Source: Silurus meridionalis
Lineage: Eukaryota > Chordata > Actinopteri > Siluriformes > Siluridae
Reading direction: 5' to 3'
Assembly: GCF_014805685.1 (NCBI RefSeq)
Contig: NC_060911.1
Coordinates: 12,336,712 to 12,400,711 of the forward strand
Length of the DNA stretch: 64,000 nucleotides
Under the pieces are notes generated by a model. It did no database searches. It was not told the DNA's origin and saw only the letters and a program-made list of their open reading frames with translations. The position numbers and the translations under genes were made by a program. The stretch's first letter is position 1. Each line of letters opens with the position of its first letter. Of this stretch, positions 22,557-31,889 are shown one piece after another.

Positions 22557-22689
22557 GTTAAATTTGTCCATTAATTTTAGTTTGCATAGTATATCTTTAT
22601 TCAGGATTGATTTCATGCCTTGAGATGCTACAAATTTGTAGTTTGTAATACATTCTTTAACAAGCCATGGCCTAATTACTGCCCGAGGT

Positions 22690-22870
22690 GCATTGTGGGC
22701 TAGTTGGTGGCTCGAAGGTTAATGCTTTGGGTTAGCAATCAGATGTTCAAGAGTTGAAGCTGCAGCACTGCCAAGCTGTTGCTGTTGGGCTCTTGAGCAA
22801 GGCCCTTAGCCCTCTTTGCTCCAGGGGTGATGTATAATGGCTGACCCGATGTTCTGATCCCAAATTTGCC
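22690..22870 (+). repeat. tRNA-derived SINE
   Basis: GTGGCTCGAAGGTTAATGCT, then GGGTTAGCAATCAGA and AGAGTTGAAGCTGCAGCACT resemble a tRNA-type A box and B box region. TGTTGGGCTCTTGAGCAAGG, CCCTTAGCCCTC and GGCTGACCCGATG form the body common in fish SINEs. Relatives are at 17.3 (inverted), 26.8, 28.6 (inverted), 33.6, 53.8 and 63.2 kb (inverted). Confidence 0.7.
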
Positions 22871-22877
22871 ACCAATT

Positions 22878-24165
22878 GTGCAAGTTCTCCCACCTAAAAA
22901 GATGAGAGAGGCCTGTAATTTTCATCAAAGGTACACTTCAACTATGAAAGACAAAATGTGAAAAAAAAAAAATCCCGAAAATCACATTGTCTGATTTTTA
23001 AAGAATTTATTTGCAAATTATGGTGGAAAATAATTATTTGGTCACCTACAAAAAGCAAGATTTCTGGCTCTCACAGACCTGTAACTTCTTCTTTAAGAGG
23101 CTCCTCTGTCCTCCACTTGTTACCTGTATTAATGGCACCTGTTTGAACTCGTTATCAGTATAAAAGGCACCTGTCCACAACCACAAACAGTCAGACTCCA
23201 AACTCCACTATAGCCAAGACCAAAGAGCTGTCAAAGGACACCAGAAACAAAATTGTAGACCTGCACCAGGCTGGGAAGACTGAATCTGCAATAGGTAAGC
23301 AGCTTGGTGTGAAGAAATCAACTGTGGGAGCAATTATTAGAAAATGGAAGACATACAAGACCACTGATAATCTCCCTCGATCTGGGATTCCACGCAAGCT
23401 CTCACCCGTGGGGTCAAATTATCACAAGAACGGTGAGCAAAAATCCCAGAACCACATGGGGGGACCTAGTGAATGACCTGCAGAGAGCTGGGACAAAAGT
23501 AACAAAGGCTACTATCAGTAACACACTACGCCGCCAGGAACTCAAATCCTGCAGTGCCAGAAGTGTCCCCCTGCTTGTCATATGGTCAGATGAAACCAAA
23601 ATAGAACTTTTTGGTCAAAACTCAACTTGTCGTGTTTGGAGGAGAAAGAATGCTGAGTTGCATCCAAAGAACACCATACCTACCGTGAAGCATGGGGGTG
23701 AAAACGTCATGCTTTGGGGCTGTTTTTCTGCCAAGGGACCAGGACGACTGATCAGTGTAAAGGAAAGAATGACTGGGGCCATGTATCTTGAGATTTTAAA
23801 TGAAAACCTCCTTCCATCAGCAAGGGCATTAAAGATGAAACATGGCTGGGTCTTTCAGCATGACAATGATCCCAAACACACCGCCTGGGCAATGAAGGAG
23901 TGTCTTCGTAAGAAGCATTTTAAGGTCCTGGAGTGGCCTAGCCAGTCTCCAGATCTCAACCCCATAGAAAATCTTTAAAGGGAGTTGAAAATCCGTGTTG
24001 CCCGGCGACAGCCCCAAAACATCACTGCTCTAGAGGAGATCTGCATGGAGGAATGGGCCAAACTACCAGCAACAGTGTGTAAAAGCCTTGTGGAGACTTA
24101 CAGAAAACGTTTGATCTCTGTCATTGCCAACAAAGGGTATATAACAAAGTATTAATATGAACTCA
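22878..24165 (+). mobile_element. Tc1-like transposon (copy A), right end lost
   Basis: The left terminal region (GCAAGTTCTCCCACCTAAAA, ATTTTCATCAAAGGTACACT, TTATTTGCAAATTATGGTGG) parallels that of copy B at 36.7-36.9 kb. The transposase relic follows and stops at 24155. Right after it the sequence turns into another MITE, with no right inverted repeat. Immobile. Confidence 0.85.
23210..24155 (+). pseudogene. Tc1-like DD34E transposase, disabled
   Basis: The family start codon is ATA here (23210; reading on as [10 protein letters not shown]). N-terminal HTH segments are readable ([25 protein letters not shown]), then frameshifts near 23405-23430 move the frame. From 23433 the frame holds [15 protein letters not shown], then jumps straight to [13 protein letters not shown]: the linker before the first catalytic Asp is deleted. 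D1 (WSDETK), D2 ([10 protein letters not shown]) and E (NPIENL) are all present, but a stop follows NPIENL where the family has Trp. It continues readable to ITKY and the natural stop. Confidence 0.9.
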
Positions 24166-24189
24166 CATGAACATAACATGTCACATAAC

Positions 24190-24835
24190 ATTTCACATTT
24201 TATTAGCTTCTTTTCACAAAAACATAAGGAAACCATATGTGAAAAACTAAGGGCAGCTTATAAGTCAGTAGCTTGTAGAACCAGCTGTAGCACCTATGAC
24301 CTAAAGTAATTGGGTTCTTTATGCCTTTATCAGTCTCTTTGGTCCACTCTTCTTTGAAATTATGCTCTTTTGATTGAGCTTTGCAGGCATTTGTTTATGC
24401 ACAGCTCTCTTAAGCTTCTGCCACAGCAATTCAGTGGAGGTCTGGATTTTGACTGGGCCATTTCAACACCTTGATTCGGTTCTTTTTTCAGCCATTTGAT
24501 TTGCTGGTTTGCTTGAGATCATTGTCTTGTTGCATGGCACAATATTGGCCAAGCTGTCAAACTTTCAATCTGTCACTTATGACTCTTGAATACTTTGGAA
24601 CACAGAGGAGTTCATAGTCGACTTGATGACTGCAAGTCAACCAGGACCTGTGACTCCAAAACGAGCCCAAATCCTCATCCCTTCACTATCATGCTTGACA
24701 GCTGGTATGATGTTTTTCTGCTGATTTGCTGTGTTTTTTTTTTTTTTTTTTTTTTGACAAATGTTGATCTGTGCATTATAGTCATATCTCCCCTATGAAC
24801 TTCTGTAAGATGATGTTACCAGACTGCCTCACACC
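24190..24835 (+). mobile_element. non-coding DNA-transposon relic (Tc1-like MITE type)
   Basis: TTCAGCCATTTGATTTGCTG, GATCATTGTCTTGTTGCATG, GAATACTTTGGAACACAGAG, GAGTTCATAGTCGACTTGAT and GCTTGACAGCTGGTATGATG are the order found in a common fish DNA-transposon MITE. A 20-bp poly-T is at 24737-24756. The terminal repeats were not resolved. Confidence 0.5.
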
Positions 24836-25417
24836 CGCAGTCAATTATGGTGGAAATGTTGTTGTTGGAGTTGTTCAGAGCCTGAAAAGTTGTGGGTAAA
24901 AAGAATATTGAACCAACATGGCTACCGTTTCTATTAAACATCTGCAGAATAAACTGGATCGCAAAGTCCGAAGGAATGACAAAGTATTTCAGCTGAATGT
25001 TTGGAGAAACAAACTGTCCAGATGCCAGTTGTCAGTAAAGCTGTAATTCATTGTGCTAAGGAAGAATTTTCCAATGAAAATCTGAATAATGCTAAATAGC
25101 AATGCAAAATGTAATATCTGTACAAAAAAAATTAAGTTGGACGTGTCTCAAAAAAAGGTATATTATAATTACCATTGCATTGTCAAATGAAGACAAATAA
25201 TGGTTCAACAATCAATCAAAAATAATTTTTTTGTTGTGGTAATTAAAATGCAGTGTTTCTCCACTGTAAACTATGAAATTAATTTTAATTACCAGAAATA
25301 TGCTACAATAAATAGATAATGTTGTTAAACTGGTAAGTACATGATATTTGCGATCCAAAATAATATTTAAAATTGCCATGATTATTGTTTTGTGCCTTAA
25401 CTGATGTTGTATCTGTT
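24836..25417. other. no recognisable feature upstream of the EYS exon
   Basis: AT-rich sequence immediately 5' of the splice acceptor. No TATA box or CpG-rich promoter is evident. Confidence 0.4.
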
Positions 25418-25441
25418 TGTTTTTTGTTTTTTTTCTTATAG
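25418..25441 (+). other. EYS: EYS splice acceptor before the start-codon exon
   Basis: A pure pyrimidine/T-rich tract (TGTTTTTTGTTTTTTTTCTT) runs into ATAG at 25441, a strong 3' splice site 94 bases upstream of the EYS ATG. It implies at least one upstream non-coding exon, as known for human EYS. The upstream exon was not found in this window. Confidence 0.65.
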
Positions 25442-25471
25442 ATGCGTTTCTTTCCCCTGACTGACCAATAA
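25442..25471 (+). other. upstream ORF at the start of the exon
   Basis: The first three bases after the acceptor are ATG, opening a nine-codon frame (MRFFPLTDQ) that ends in TAA at 25469-25471, 64 bases before the EYS start codon. It is terminated before the main ATG and in a different frame. It could dampen EYS translation if the acceptor is used. Confidence 0.5.
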
Positions 25472-25535
25472 CACCAGCGCATTAGCTTAATCTATATTAG
25501 AAATTGCACAAAAGCCTCCCACGAGTGTACGGGAC

Positions 25536-26310
25536 ATGAACATGACCAGGTCAACAGCGAAAAAGACAAAGTTGCTTAAACTTCTCCTTCTTGTTTCTAG
25601 CCATTTTTTCGTCACAAGTCAGTTGCTCTGCCGAAGACCCCGCTATCGTGTCTGGCGCCCTCAACCAGGGAACATCACCCTGAGATTGTCCCTCATGGAG
25701 AACACCTGCAGGAATGTGAATCATTGCTGGAATGGCATCTCGGAACGGGCTCGGGCGCACTTGATGGATAAATCATATGCGTTTCCGCAATTGTGCCCTG
25801 TGGAGGTCCAGTTAGGAGACACTCTCTTGGCTTTTACTGACCCAATGCTAGAGCAGTATGGAATAAACCTAGTTAATGTGTCAAAAGAAGAATTCGACAG
25901 TTGCTTCACAGAGCAAAAACAAAAGCAACACCTATTTGCTGGCTATATGAACGGTAGCCTGCAGGTGGCCTCGAAGTGGCTTTCTCCTGGTGTTCATTAT
26001 TTTGCCGCCACTCATGAGGGCAGTAGACATTTATGTCATCTTGGCCTCCGCTTTAGTGTGCTAGTCAAAGAGCAGCTCTGTCAGAACTCTCCAGGTCGCC
26101 ACCTGTGTTCAGGAAAAGGTGTTTGCAGGGCGCAGACTGGACAGTTTGCATATGGCTGTCAGTGCCCCAAGCCCTACTCTGAACCGTATTGCGATGCTGT
26201 GGACATGTGTTCTGGAGGTCCTTGCCAAAATGGTGCAAACTGCCTAAGCAGTCATGCTGCCCACCAAAGTCAGGCTTCTTACCAATGCTTGTGCCCATCA
26301 CTGTTTACAG
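25536..26310 (+). CDS. EYS: EYS (eyes shut homologue), first coding exon
   Basis: Encodes residues 1-258 and the first base of codon 259 of a secreted photoreceptor extracellular-matrix protein. A signal peptide is likely at about residues 12-29 (LLKLLLLVSSHFFVTSQ). The N-terminal region shows the EYS pattern CPVEVQLGDTLLAFTDP (87-103), NLVNVSKEEFDSC (111-123) and SKWLSPGVHYF (146-156), which I recognise from vertebrate EYS (human has QLGDIL, INLMNVS and SKWLSVGTHYF). EGF 1 spans Cys182-191-197-208-210-219. EGF 2 begins at Cys225 and is completed by Cys262 in the next exon. N-glycosylation sequons are at Asn46, 114 and 139. I chose the ATG at 25536 because it leads directly into the signal peptide. 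The donor is ACAG|GTGAGT at 26311, phase 1. Drosophila eys makes the inter-rhabdomeral space, and vertebrate EYS mutations cause retinal degeneration. Confidence 0.92.
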
Positions 26311-26424
26311 GTGAGTACACCACATGCCTTCTCTTTTAGTCCATGTTTCAAGGTCAATTATTCAGCAGATTTTCAGAATGTAAGAATTAAAAAAAAGGGT
26401 TTTATTCATGATGAGCATTTGACT

Positions 26425-26700
26425 TTTGCAAAGAAAAACTCCCATAGATGTTATGAGGAAGAAACCTTGAGAGGAACCAGACTCAAAGGAGAACCCATCC
26501 TCATTTGGGTGATCAAGTCCAAGAGTGTGATTTATAAATTTTAAAAACAATACAAAAGACTGGAGAGAGTGAGAACTACCATGACTGTGTGTGATTATCA
26601 GTAATGTCCTTTCTACAGTCTTATACAGTCATTTGACATTGTGGAACCAGGAGCACTGAGCAACTCATAAAATAGCTTAACATCTGAGATCGTTAAAGAT
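26425..26700 (-). repeat. R600 dispersed repeat, inverted, 3' end missing
   Basis: AAAAACTCCCATAGATGTTA, AGAAACCTTGAGAGGAACCA, GAACCCATCCTCATTTGGGT, then ACAGTCTTATACAGTCATTT and GAGCAACTCATAAAATAGCT, the same 5' variant as at 27.4, 41 and 57.7 kb. Confidence 0.8.
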
Positions 26701-26784
26701 CCAACACCTACTCCTTCATGCCAGAGCATTATACATATATCTAGAAAATAATCTAGGATATGTTTTTATGTACATGCTATGTAC

Positions 26785-26930
26785 TATACTGTACAGTACA
26801 AGACACTGGACTTTGGATCGGAAGTTCAAATCCCAGCACCACCAATCAACCACTGCTGGCCCTTGAGCAAGTCCCTTAACCCTCAACTGCTCAGTTGTAA
26901 TTCACTCTGGTTAAGGGTATCCGCTGAATA

Positions 26931-26938
<8 letters not shown>
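26785..26938 (+). repeat. tRNA-derived SINE
   Basis: ACACTGGACTTTGGATCGGA, then AGTTCAAATCCCAGCACC (B-box like GTTCAAATCCC), CCACTGCTGGCCCTTGAGCA and AGTCCCTTAACCC. It abuts a (TA)n array. Confidence 0.65.
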
Positions 26939-27015
<77 letters not shown>

Positions 27016-27023
27016 ATATATAT
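26939..27023. repeat. (TA)n microsatellite
   Basis: About 42 TA units with a single TTTA interruption at 27001. It gives a chance open frame of alternating Ile-Tyr. Confidence 0.96.
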
Positions 27024-28168
27024 CACCTTCAAAATAGTCCCCTTGCACAGCAGTTCTGCGCTCCCAGCATTCCTGCCACTTCTGGAATGTGTCCTGGAAG
27101 TCTTTTCTTCTTTTTCTGCTATTTGCACTGGATCTCCACAATGGTGTCAAAACAGCGACCTTTCAGCTGGATCTTCATCTTTGGGAAAGGGGCCCAGTCT
27201 GCAGGACCAACATCTTGTGAGTAGGGTGGGTGCAGAAATGAGATCGTATGGATTGCTCTCCGATGATCATCATGCACAAGTTGCCGAATGGTTTCAGCAT
27301 TTTTGGAGGTTGAGACTGTTGAAGGTCTTTCTGATCTTGTTAATTTTATGAACAGCAGCTACGCTAATTCCTTCCACTGCTTCTATTTCTCTACCCATCC
27401 CGAGGCATCCTTATGTCCCAACTTATGAAGATTGTGGACCTTTTAAAGAAGTAGATGCCGACCCCGCAAGCATACCAAACCATCTAGAGACGTACCACCC
27501 CATTTGGATTTCACCTCGTGGAGTTGGGATGTTGAACCTATTTGAGTGTTTAAAGGCTCCGACATTGAGGACTTGGTGTTGGATTTATGATTATCGCAAA
27601 TGTTGAGCTATTTTATGAGTTGCTCAGTAGCTCCTAGTTCCATAACCTCTAATGACTTTATAAGAGAGAAAAGGGCATCACTTATAATCTTACACTCCAG
27701 TGCTCATGTTAGCTCTCACTCTCCAGTGTTCTGTTTTGTTTTAAAGATTATAATCATACTCCTAATATTACTCAAATGAGGATGGGTTCCCCTTTTGAGT
27801 CTGGTTCCTCTCAAGGTTTCTTCCTCATAACATCTCAATCGCCATGGCTGCTCATCAGGGATAAATACACACCATTCACCTTAACTGTTAAATTCTGTAA
27901 AGCTGCTTTGAGACAATGTCTGTTATGAAAAGCGCAATAGAATTGACTTGACTTGATATCTCGTTGTCTTCCAGTTATGTTTTTCTGCTCTTGAAGTGTG
28001 CATGAAACTCAAAGCGCCAATGTCAAATGTATGTCATGTCCAACGTGGCAGATTTGCCCAGTTTCACACACAATTTCTCATTGCTTTTTGTTCTACTTGC
28101 TTTCCATGATGAAATCGCAGACGTGCTAACGCACATCACGAAAACCTTTTGACACCACCTCATACCTC
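27024..28168 (-). mobile_element. mariner deletion derivative, split by an R600 repeat
   Basis: On the minus strand, 28168-27958 starts with a mariner-type end (TATGAGGTGGTGTCAAAAGG) and the N-terminal coding remnant (GAAAGCAAGTAGAACAAA, GTGAAACTGGGCAAATCTG). 27353-27024 continues with linker DDHRRAIHTIS joined directly to FLHPPYSQD and PFPKMKIQLKGRCFDT, then CAAGGGGACTATTTTGAAG. The catalytic core is deleted at the same place as in the 1-1115 relic. An R600 repeat lies between the two halves. Confidence 0.75.
27354..27957 (+). repeat. R600 dispersed repeat, full length, nested in mariner
   Basis: From CTACCCATCCCGAGGCATCC, through GTTGAGCTATTTTATGAGTT, CTCCAGTGCTCATGTTAGC and GAGGATGGGTTCCCCTTTTG, to the tail GAATTGACTTGACTTGA. 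This is the longest clean example (about 600 bp) of the family. Confidence 0.8.
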
Positions 28169-28504
28169 TTGCTTCTCTTTGCACTTCTGGCAGATGATAA
28201 ACAGTTTAACCTAAACTGCATCTATTTATCATAAGCAATCCATTTCCAGGAACTGACTGTTTTCTTTTAACTTCTTTTAACTGGGAAGTTATGATCGCCA
28301 TCGAGTTTCTTTATTATGTGTTTAATTGAGCACATGTGGGCTTTATCAGTGTTATTGGTGAATGCTGGGAAGTGGTGTCCTTGGTTGGCCATATTTGTGA
28401 TGTTTGTTGGAAATTGGTCTTGATTTACTGCTGTGACCTGACGTAAAAATGAACACCTGACTCGATCTGTCCTTACCCAATGGAAAACCAAACCCAGCCT
28501 CAAT

Positions 28505-28571
28505 CTAATACACTCTTAGTGCCAGGTCCAAGCCCAGATGATTGTGTCAGGAAGGGCATCCGACATAAAAA
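28505..28571 (+). repeat. fragment of the tRNA-Glu/RTE-tail SINE
   Basis: CTCTTAGTGCCAGGTCCAAG, then GTCAGGAAGGGCATCCGACA, parallels the middle of the SINE at 51358-51592 (TTAGTGCCGGTCCC, TTAGGAAGGGCATCCAGCGT). Head and tail are missing. Confidence 0.6.
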
Positions 28572-28574
28572 ATT

Positions 28575-28735
28575 ATAGTTCATGAACTGAAATTTGGCAG
28601 ACAATGTTATTCAGACTTACAGCTGAGTGTTAAGGGCCTTGCTCAAGGGCCCAGCAGTGGTAGATTGGTGTTGCTGGTATTTGAACTTGCCCAATGTCCA
28701 ATGCCCTATCAACTGAACCCTATAGTACCAGCTTT
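28575..28735 (-). repeat. tRNA-derived SINE, inverted
   Basis: GTTAAGGGCCTTGCTCAAGG, CAGCAGTGGTAGATTGGTGT and ATTTGAACTTGCCCAATGTC form the reverse complement of the 22.7-kb SINE. Confidence 0.6.
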
Positions 28736-29051
28736 GGTGATGCAGGCAGCAGATGGAAGACTAACCATATATATATACAGTATATGCAATACTTTCAATA
28801 ATTATCTCAAAGATGTGCTTTAGATTGTATATTTAAGTAAGCATTTTTAAAGGACCCTTTAACGGGAATTAAACTCATTTGTCAGTGTACTGCAGTCCCC
28901 AGGAGATCAACATCTTCAACGTTTTTCTCGGTTCTTCGCAAATCATTATTAATTATTTATCTGTGATAATTACTAGCTCTGTTTAGCTCAGTGCAATTAT
29001 TTCTTGATAATACGGCTCTCCCATGGGCTATTTATTTGGGGAAAAAAATAA

Positions 29052-29053
<2 letters not shown>

Positions 29054-29082
<29 letters not shown>
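29054..29082. repeat. (CT)n microsatellite
   Basis: Fourteen CT units. Confidence 0.95.
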
Positions 29083-29087
<5 letters not shown>

Positions 29088-29728
29088 CATACTCTATCTT
29101 TGGCTTACTCTCTTTTTTTTTTTTTCTCCCCTTTTTCCTGAAATTGCATTCTGCACCTGAAAACATGCTTAATTACTTGTTACTTTGTTTTCCACCTTTC
29201 AGGATTCAGGTTGAAATGTTTTCTCACAGTTTGCAGCTATCAATACAATCTGTCCCCAAGCACTAGGGCTGTTATATTGAGCACTTAAAAAAAAGGATAT
29301 TTCTATGTGTTTATACATTAGAAATGATGAAGGGTAGTATTCCTGAAAATGGCTTGTCTACTGTGCTGTATGGATATGTGCTTTGAATATCTAATGTACT
29401 GAATGCTGAACATTTTAATGGAGTTTAAGACATTTAGTAGAGTTTTTTTTGTGTTTTGTTGGCTACTGTAATGTTTTGCTGATGTCTTGACTGAAATATT
29501 GTCAGTTGTCAACGGTAAAGTAAACTATAGCTTAGAAATGACTAATTATTAGAGTTATTAGATAACTCTGATAATGAGTTCAAACCTAAACAACAGAGGA
29601 GCCTTTAAAGACAACACAATATATAATTGAGTCTTCTCAGATCTACTCCACACCATACAAGAGTAATTGAATTTTAATCATATCAATGAGAAAAAAAGTG
29701 AACTGATACCTGCACATCTGCTTCACAG

Positions 29729-29845
29729 GTGTTAACTGCTCTAAAATTCTTGGCCAAAACAACTGTATCAGGCGATGCAGAAATGGGATTTGTCTCCAAG
29801 TGTCACCAAACTCCTTTCATTGCGAATGCTTCGATGGATTCACAG
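29729..29845 (+). CDS. EYS: EYS, second coding exon (EGF 3)
   Basis: A 117-bp exon, phase 1 at both ends, completing Gly259, coding residues 260-297 and giving the first base of Gly298. It supplies the last Cys of EGF 2 (VNCS, also a sequon at Asn261) and most of EGF 3: Cys271, 275, 280, 290, 292, with FHCECFDGFTG. The sixth Cys (301) comes from the next exon. Human EYS has the same arrangement (GKNCSEI followed by a short EGF). The acceptor is CTTCACAG at 29728. The donor is ACAG|GCAAGT, a GC donor (29846-29847). A GT donor three bases further on would break the phase with the next exon. Confidence 0.9.
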
Positions 29846-29850
29846 GCAAG

Positions 29851-30343
29851 TAGGAAAGTTTAAGTGAAAGAGATAATGTAAGCCAATTTCCAAAACTATT
29901 ATTAAATCTGCCCTCTATTTTCTCTAAAGTTCTTTAAGCATTGTTCATTTTTTTGTCCCTTCAGCCTCGTTTAACTTATTATGTTTTGATAATGAGGCAT
30001 AAAATTATAAAATGTTCAGTCATTTCGTGGCTCTTGCACTACAATGCAGTTATAAAAACCAAGCTACCTGTGACTAAAGTTTTTTTGTGATTTTGAATGG
30101 GAGCTGAGTTTAAAGGTATAGAATTAGGAATGGACACAATGCACATGGGTTGTTGGGTTGATGGGGTTAGGTTTGGATCTTTTCAAAATATATACTTTAA
30201 AATAATGGTGTAAAAAAAACTACAAATGAATAGATATAGATAATAAAACAGATGTTGTCATGGCAACTTTAAAAGACATCAAAAGTGTGCATCGGATACA
30301 AGCTGGCAGTCGTATTTGTTGACGCATTTGCATTTGAGAAGCG
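29851..30343. other. no recognisable feature
   Basis: Intronic DNA, nothing supported. Confidence 0.4.
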
Positions 30344-30345
30344 AT

Positions 30346-30392
<47 letters not shown>
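30344..30392. repeat. (TTTA)n microsatellite
   Basis: Twelve TTTA units. Confidence 0.95.
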
Positions 30393-30412
30393 TAATTATA
30401 TATCTAACAGTA

Positions 30413-30710
30413 GATGTGCTATACTTTTATTCGTTAGAAAGTGACCAATAAGTTTCCCGAGCGCGTTCTCTTAGCACCATTGCTACACCACGGAGACCGA
30501 GGCGTGACCTGAGAGTCACATAGAATACAGATTAACATGGCAGAGGTAGAGCTGTGTCTTCCTGGTAACAGAACAGGACGTCTGTTTTTTAAAAATCTTT
30601 TTTCTTTTTTTTTTGCACTACAAAGCCATGTTTTTGAAAGGGCCATGTGTTAGAAGTCAGAAAGAGGAAGGTGATTTGCTGTCTGTCTAAACAAATAAAC
30701 CAATACAGCA
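30413..30710 (+). repeat. ATCGTATCG-type dispersed repeat, partial
   Basis: TGCTATACTTTTATTCGTTA, GAAAGTGACC, then ACATGGCAGAGGTAGAGCTG and TTGCTGTCTGTCTAAAC. It shows the uninterrupted form of the sequence split by RTE at 10018. Confidence 0.55.
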
Positions 30711-30728
30711 ATAACAACAAACTATCGG

Positions 30729-30748
30729 TAGATAGATAGATGATAGAT

Positions 30749-30835
<87 letters not shown>
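30729..30835. repeat. (GATA)n microsatellite
   Basis: About 26 GATA units with two TGATAGATGA interruptions at the left. Confidence 0.96.
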
Positions 30836-30879
30836 TATACAAATTAAGTGCTGTTGTAGATTCAGATCCTATACAGTTG

Positions 30880-31380
30880 CAAGATGAGGTCCCCATGGAT
30901 CAGACTTTTTTTTTTTCTTTTTTTTTTATAAACTGCTCAATTAGATTGAGACCAAGTCAACAACTATTTGTGCTGTTCTTCGGACCATTCCTGATTTTTT
31001 TGCAGTTTTACAGGAAGCCTGCTAAAAAAGGCCTCTGCCATTAGGGAATATTTTCTGCTGTGAAGTGGTGTAATGTCTGTTTAAGTAGGTGGAACATGTC
31101 AAAGTAACAGTTGCATGAATGCCAAGAGCCCAGCAGCATATCGAACATAGCATCACATTATCTCCAGTTTGCTTTCTTCTCATCCTGGTGTCATCTCTGA
31201 TAAGTGACTTGCACAAAATTGGACTTCCACATGATGTAACAAAAAACATGATTAATCAGACCAAGACACCTTCTTCTATTGCCTAATGATTTAGTTCTTC
31301 AAGTTGACAAGCAGTTGTTTTGCTGATTAAACTTTGGGAATTACAATTTGCAAAATCTTACCAGCATCACCTGAAACATT
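30880..31380 (+). mobile_element. non-coding DNA-transposon relic
   Basis: CATGATGTAACAAAAAACAT, GATTAATCAGACCAAGACAC and CTTCTTCTATTGCCTAATGA, with TTCTTCGGACCATTCCTGA, belong to a common fish Tc1-like MITE. Terminal repeats are unresolved. Confidence 0.45.
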
Positions 31381-31390
31381 TTCTAGGGCT

Positions 31391-31879
31391 TCTTCTTCTT
31401 CTTTCGGCTTCTCCCATTAGGGGGCGCCACAGCGGATCATCCGTCTCCATACCCACCTGTCCTCTAAATCTGCCTCTTTCAAACGTGCAACTACCTGCAT
31501 GTCTTCCTTCACCACATCCATAAACCTCCTCCTTGGTCTTCCTCTTTTCCTCCTTCCTGGTGGCTCCATCCTCAGAATCCTCCTACTGATATATCCCATG
31601 TTCCTCCTCTGCACATGTCCAAACCATCTCAATCTCGCCTCCCTCACCTTGTCTCCAAAATGTCCTACATGCTCTGTCCCTCTAATCAACTCATTTCTAA
31701 TCCTGTCTATCGTCGTCACTCCCAACGAAAACCTCAACATCTTCAGCTCTGCTACCTCCAGCTCCACCTCCTGTCTTTAACTCAGTGCCACTGTCTCTAA
31801 ACCATACAACATCTCAGGTCTCACCACAGCCCTATAAACTTTCCCTTTCACTCTCACAGATACTCTACTATCACATTTA
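31391..31879 (-). mobile_element. 5'-truncated RTE-type LINE with 10-bp target duplication
   Basis: Flanked by the same ten bases, TTCTAGGGCT, at 31381-31390 and 31880-31889. On the minus strand the frame reads YGLETVAL, then MELEVAELKMLRFSLGVTTI, RLRWFGHVQRRNMGYISRRI, PPGRRKRGRPRRRFMDVVKE and WRRMIRCGAP, the C-terminal tail of an RTE polyprotein. The 3' end is GAGAAGCCGAAAGAAGAAG. Reverse transcriptase and endonuclease are missing. The intact duplication and the open frame (31417-31767) indicate a fairly young insertion. Confidence 0.9.
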
Positions 31880-31889
31880 TTCTAGGGCT

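Larger units (their letters stand above)
26311..29728 (+). other. EYS: EYS intron between first and second coding exons
   Basis: A 3,418-bp GT-AG intron: donor GTGAGT, acceptor TGCTTCACAG. It is filled with an inverted R600 copy, SINEs, a (TA)n run and a mariner derivative. Stretches without recognised content are 26701-26784, 28169-28504, 28736-29053 and 29083-29700. Confidence 0.85.

Noticed and set aside
26779..27351. 190-codon open frame as a gene
   Set aside because: The middle is Ile-Tyr repeats from a (TA)n array, and the flanks are a SINE and the antisense of a mariner relic.
31417..31767. 116-codon minus-strand frame as a host gene
   Set aside because: It is the C-terminal tail of an RTE polyprotein inside a target-site-flanked insertion.
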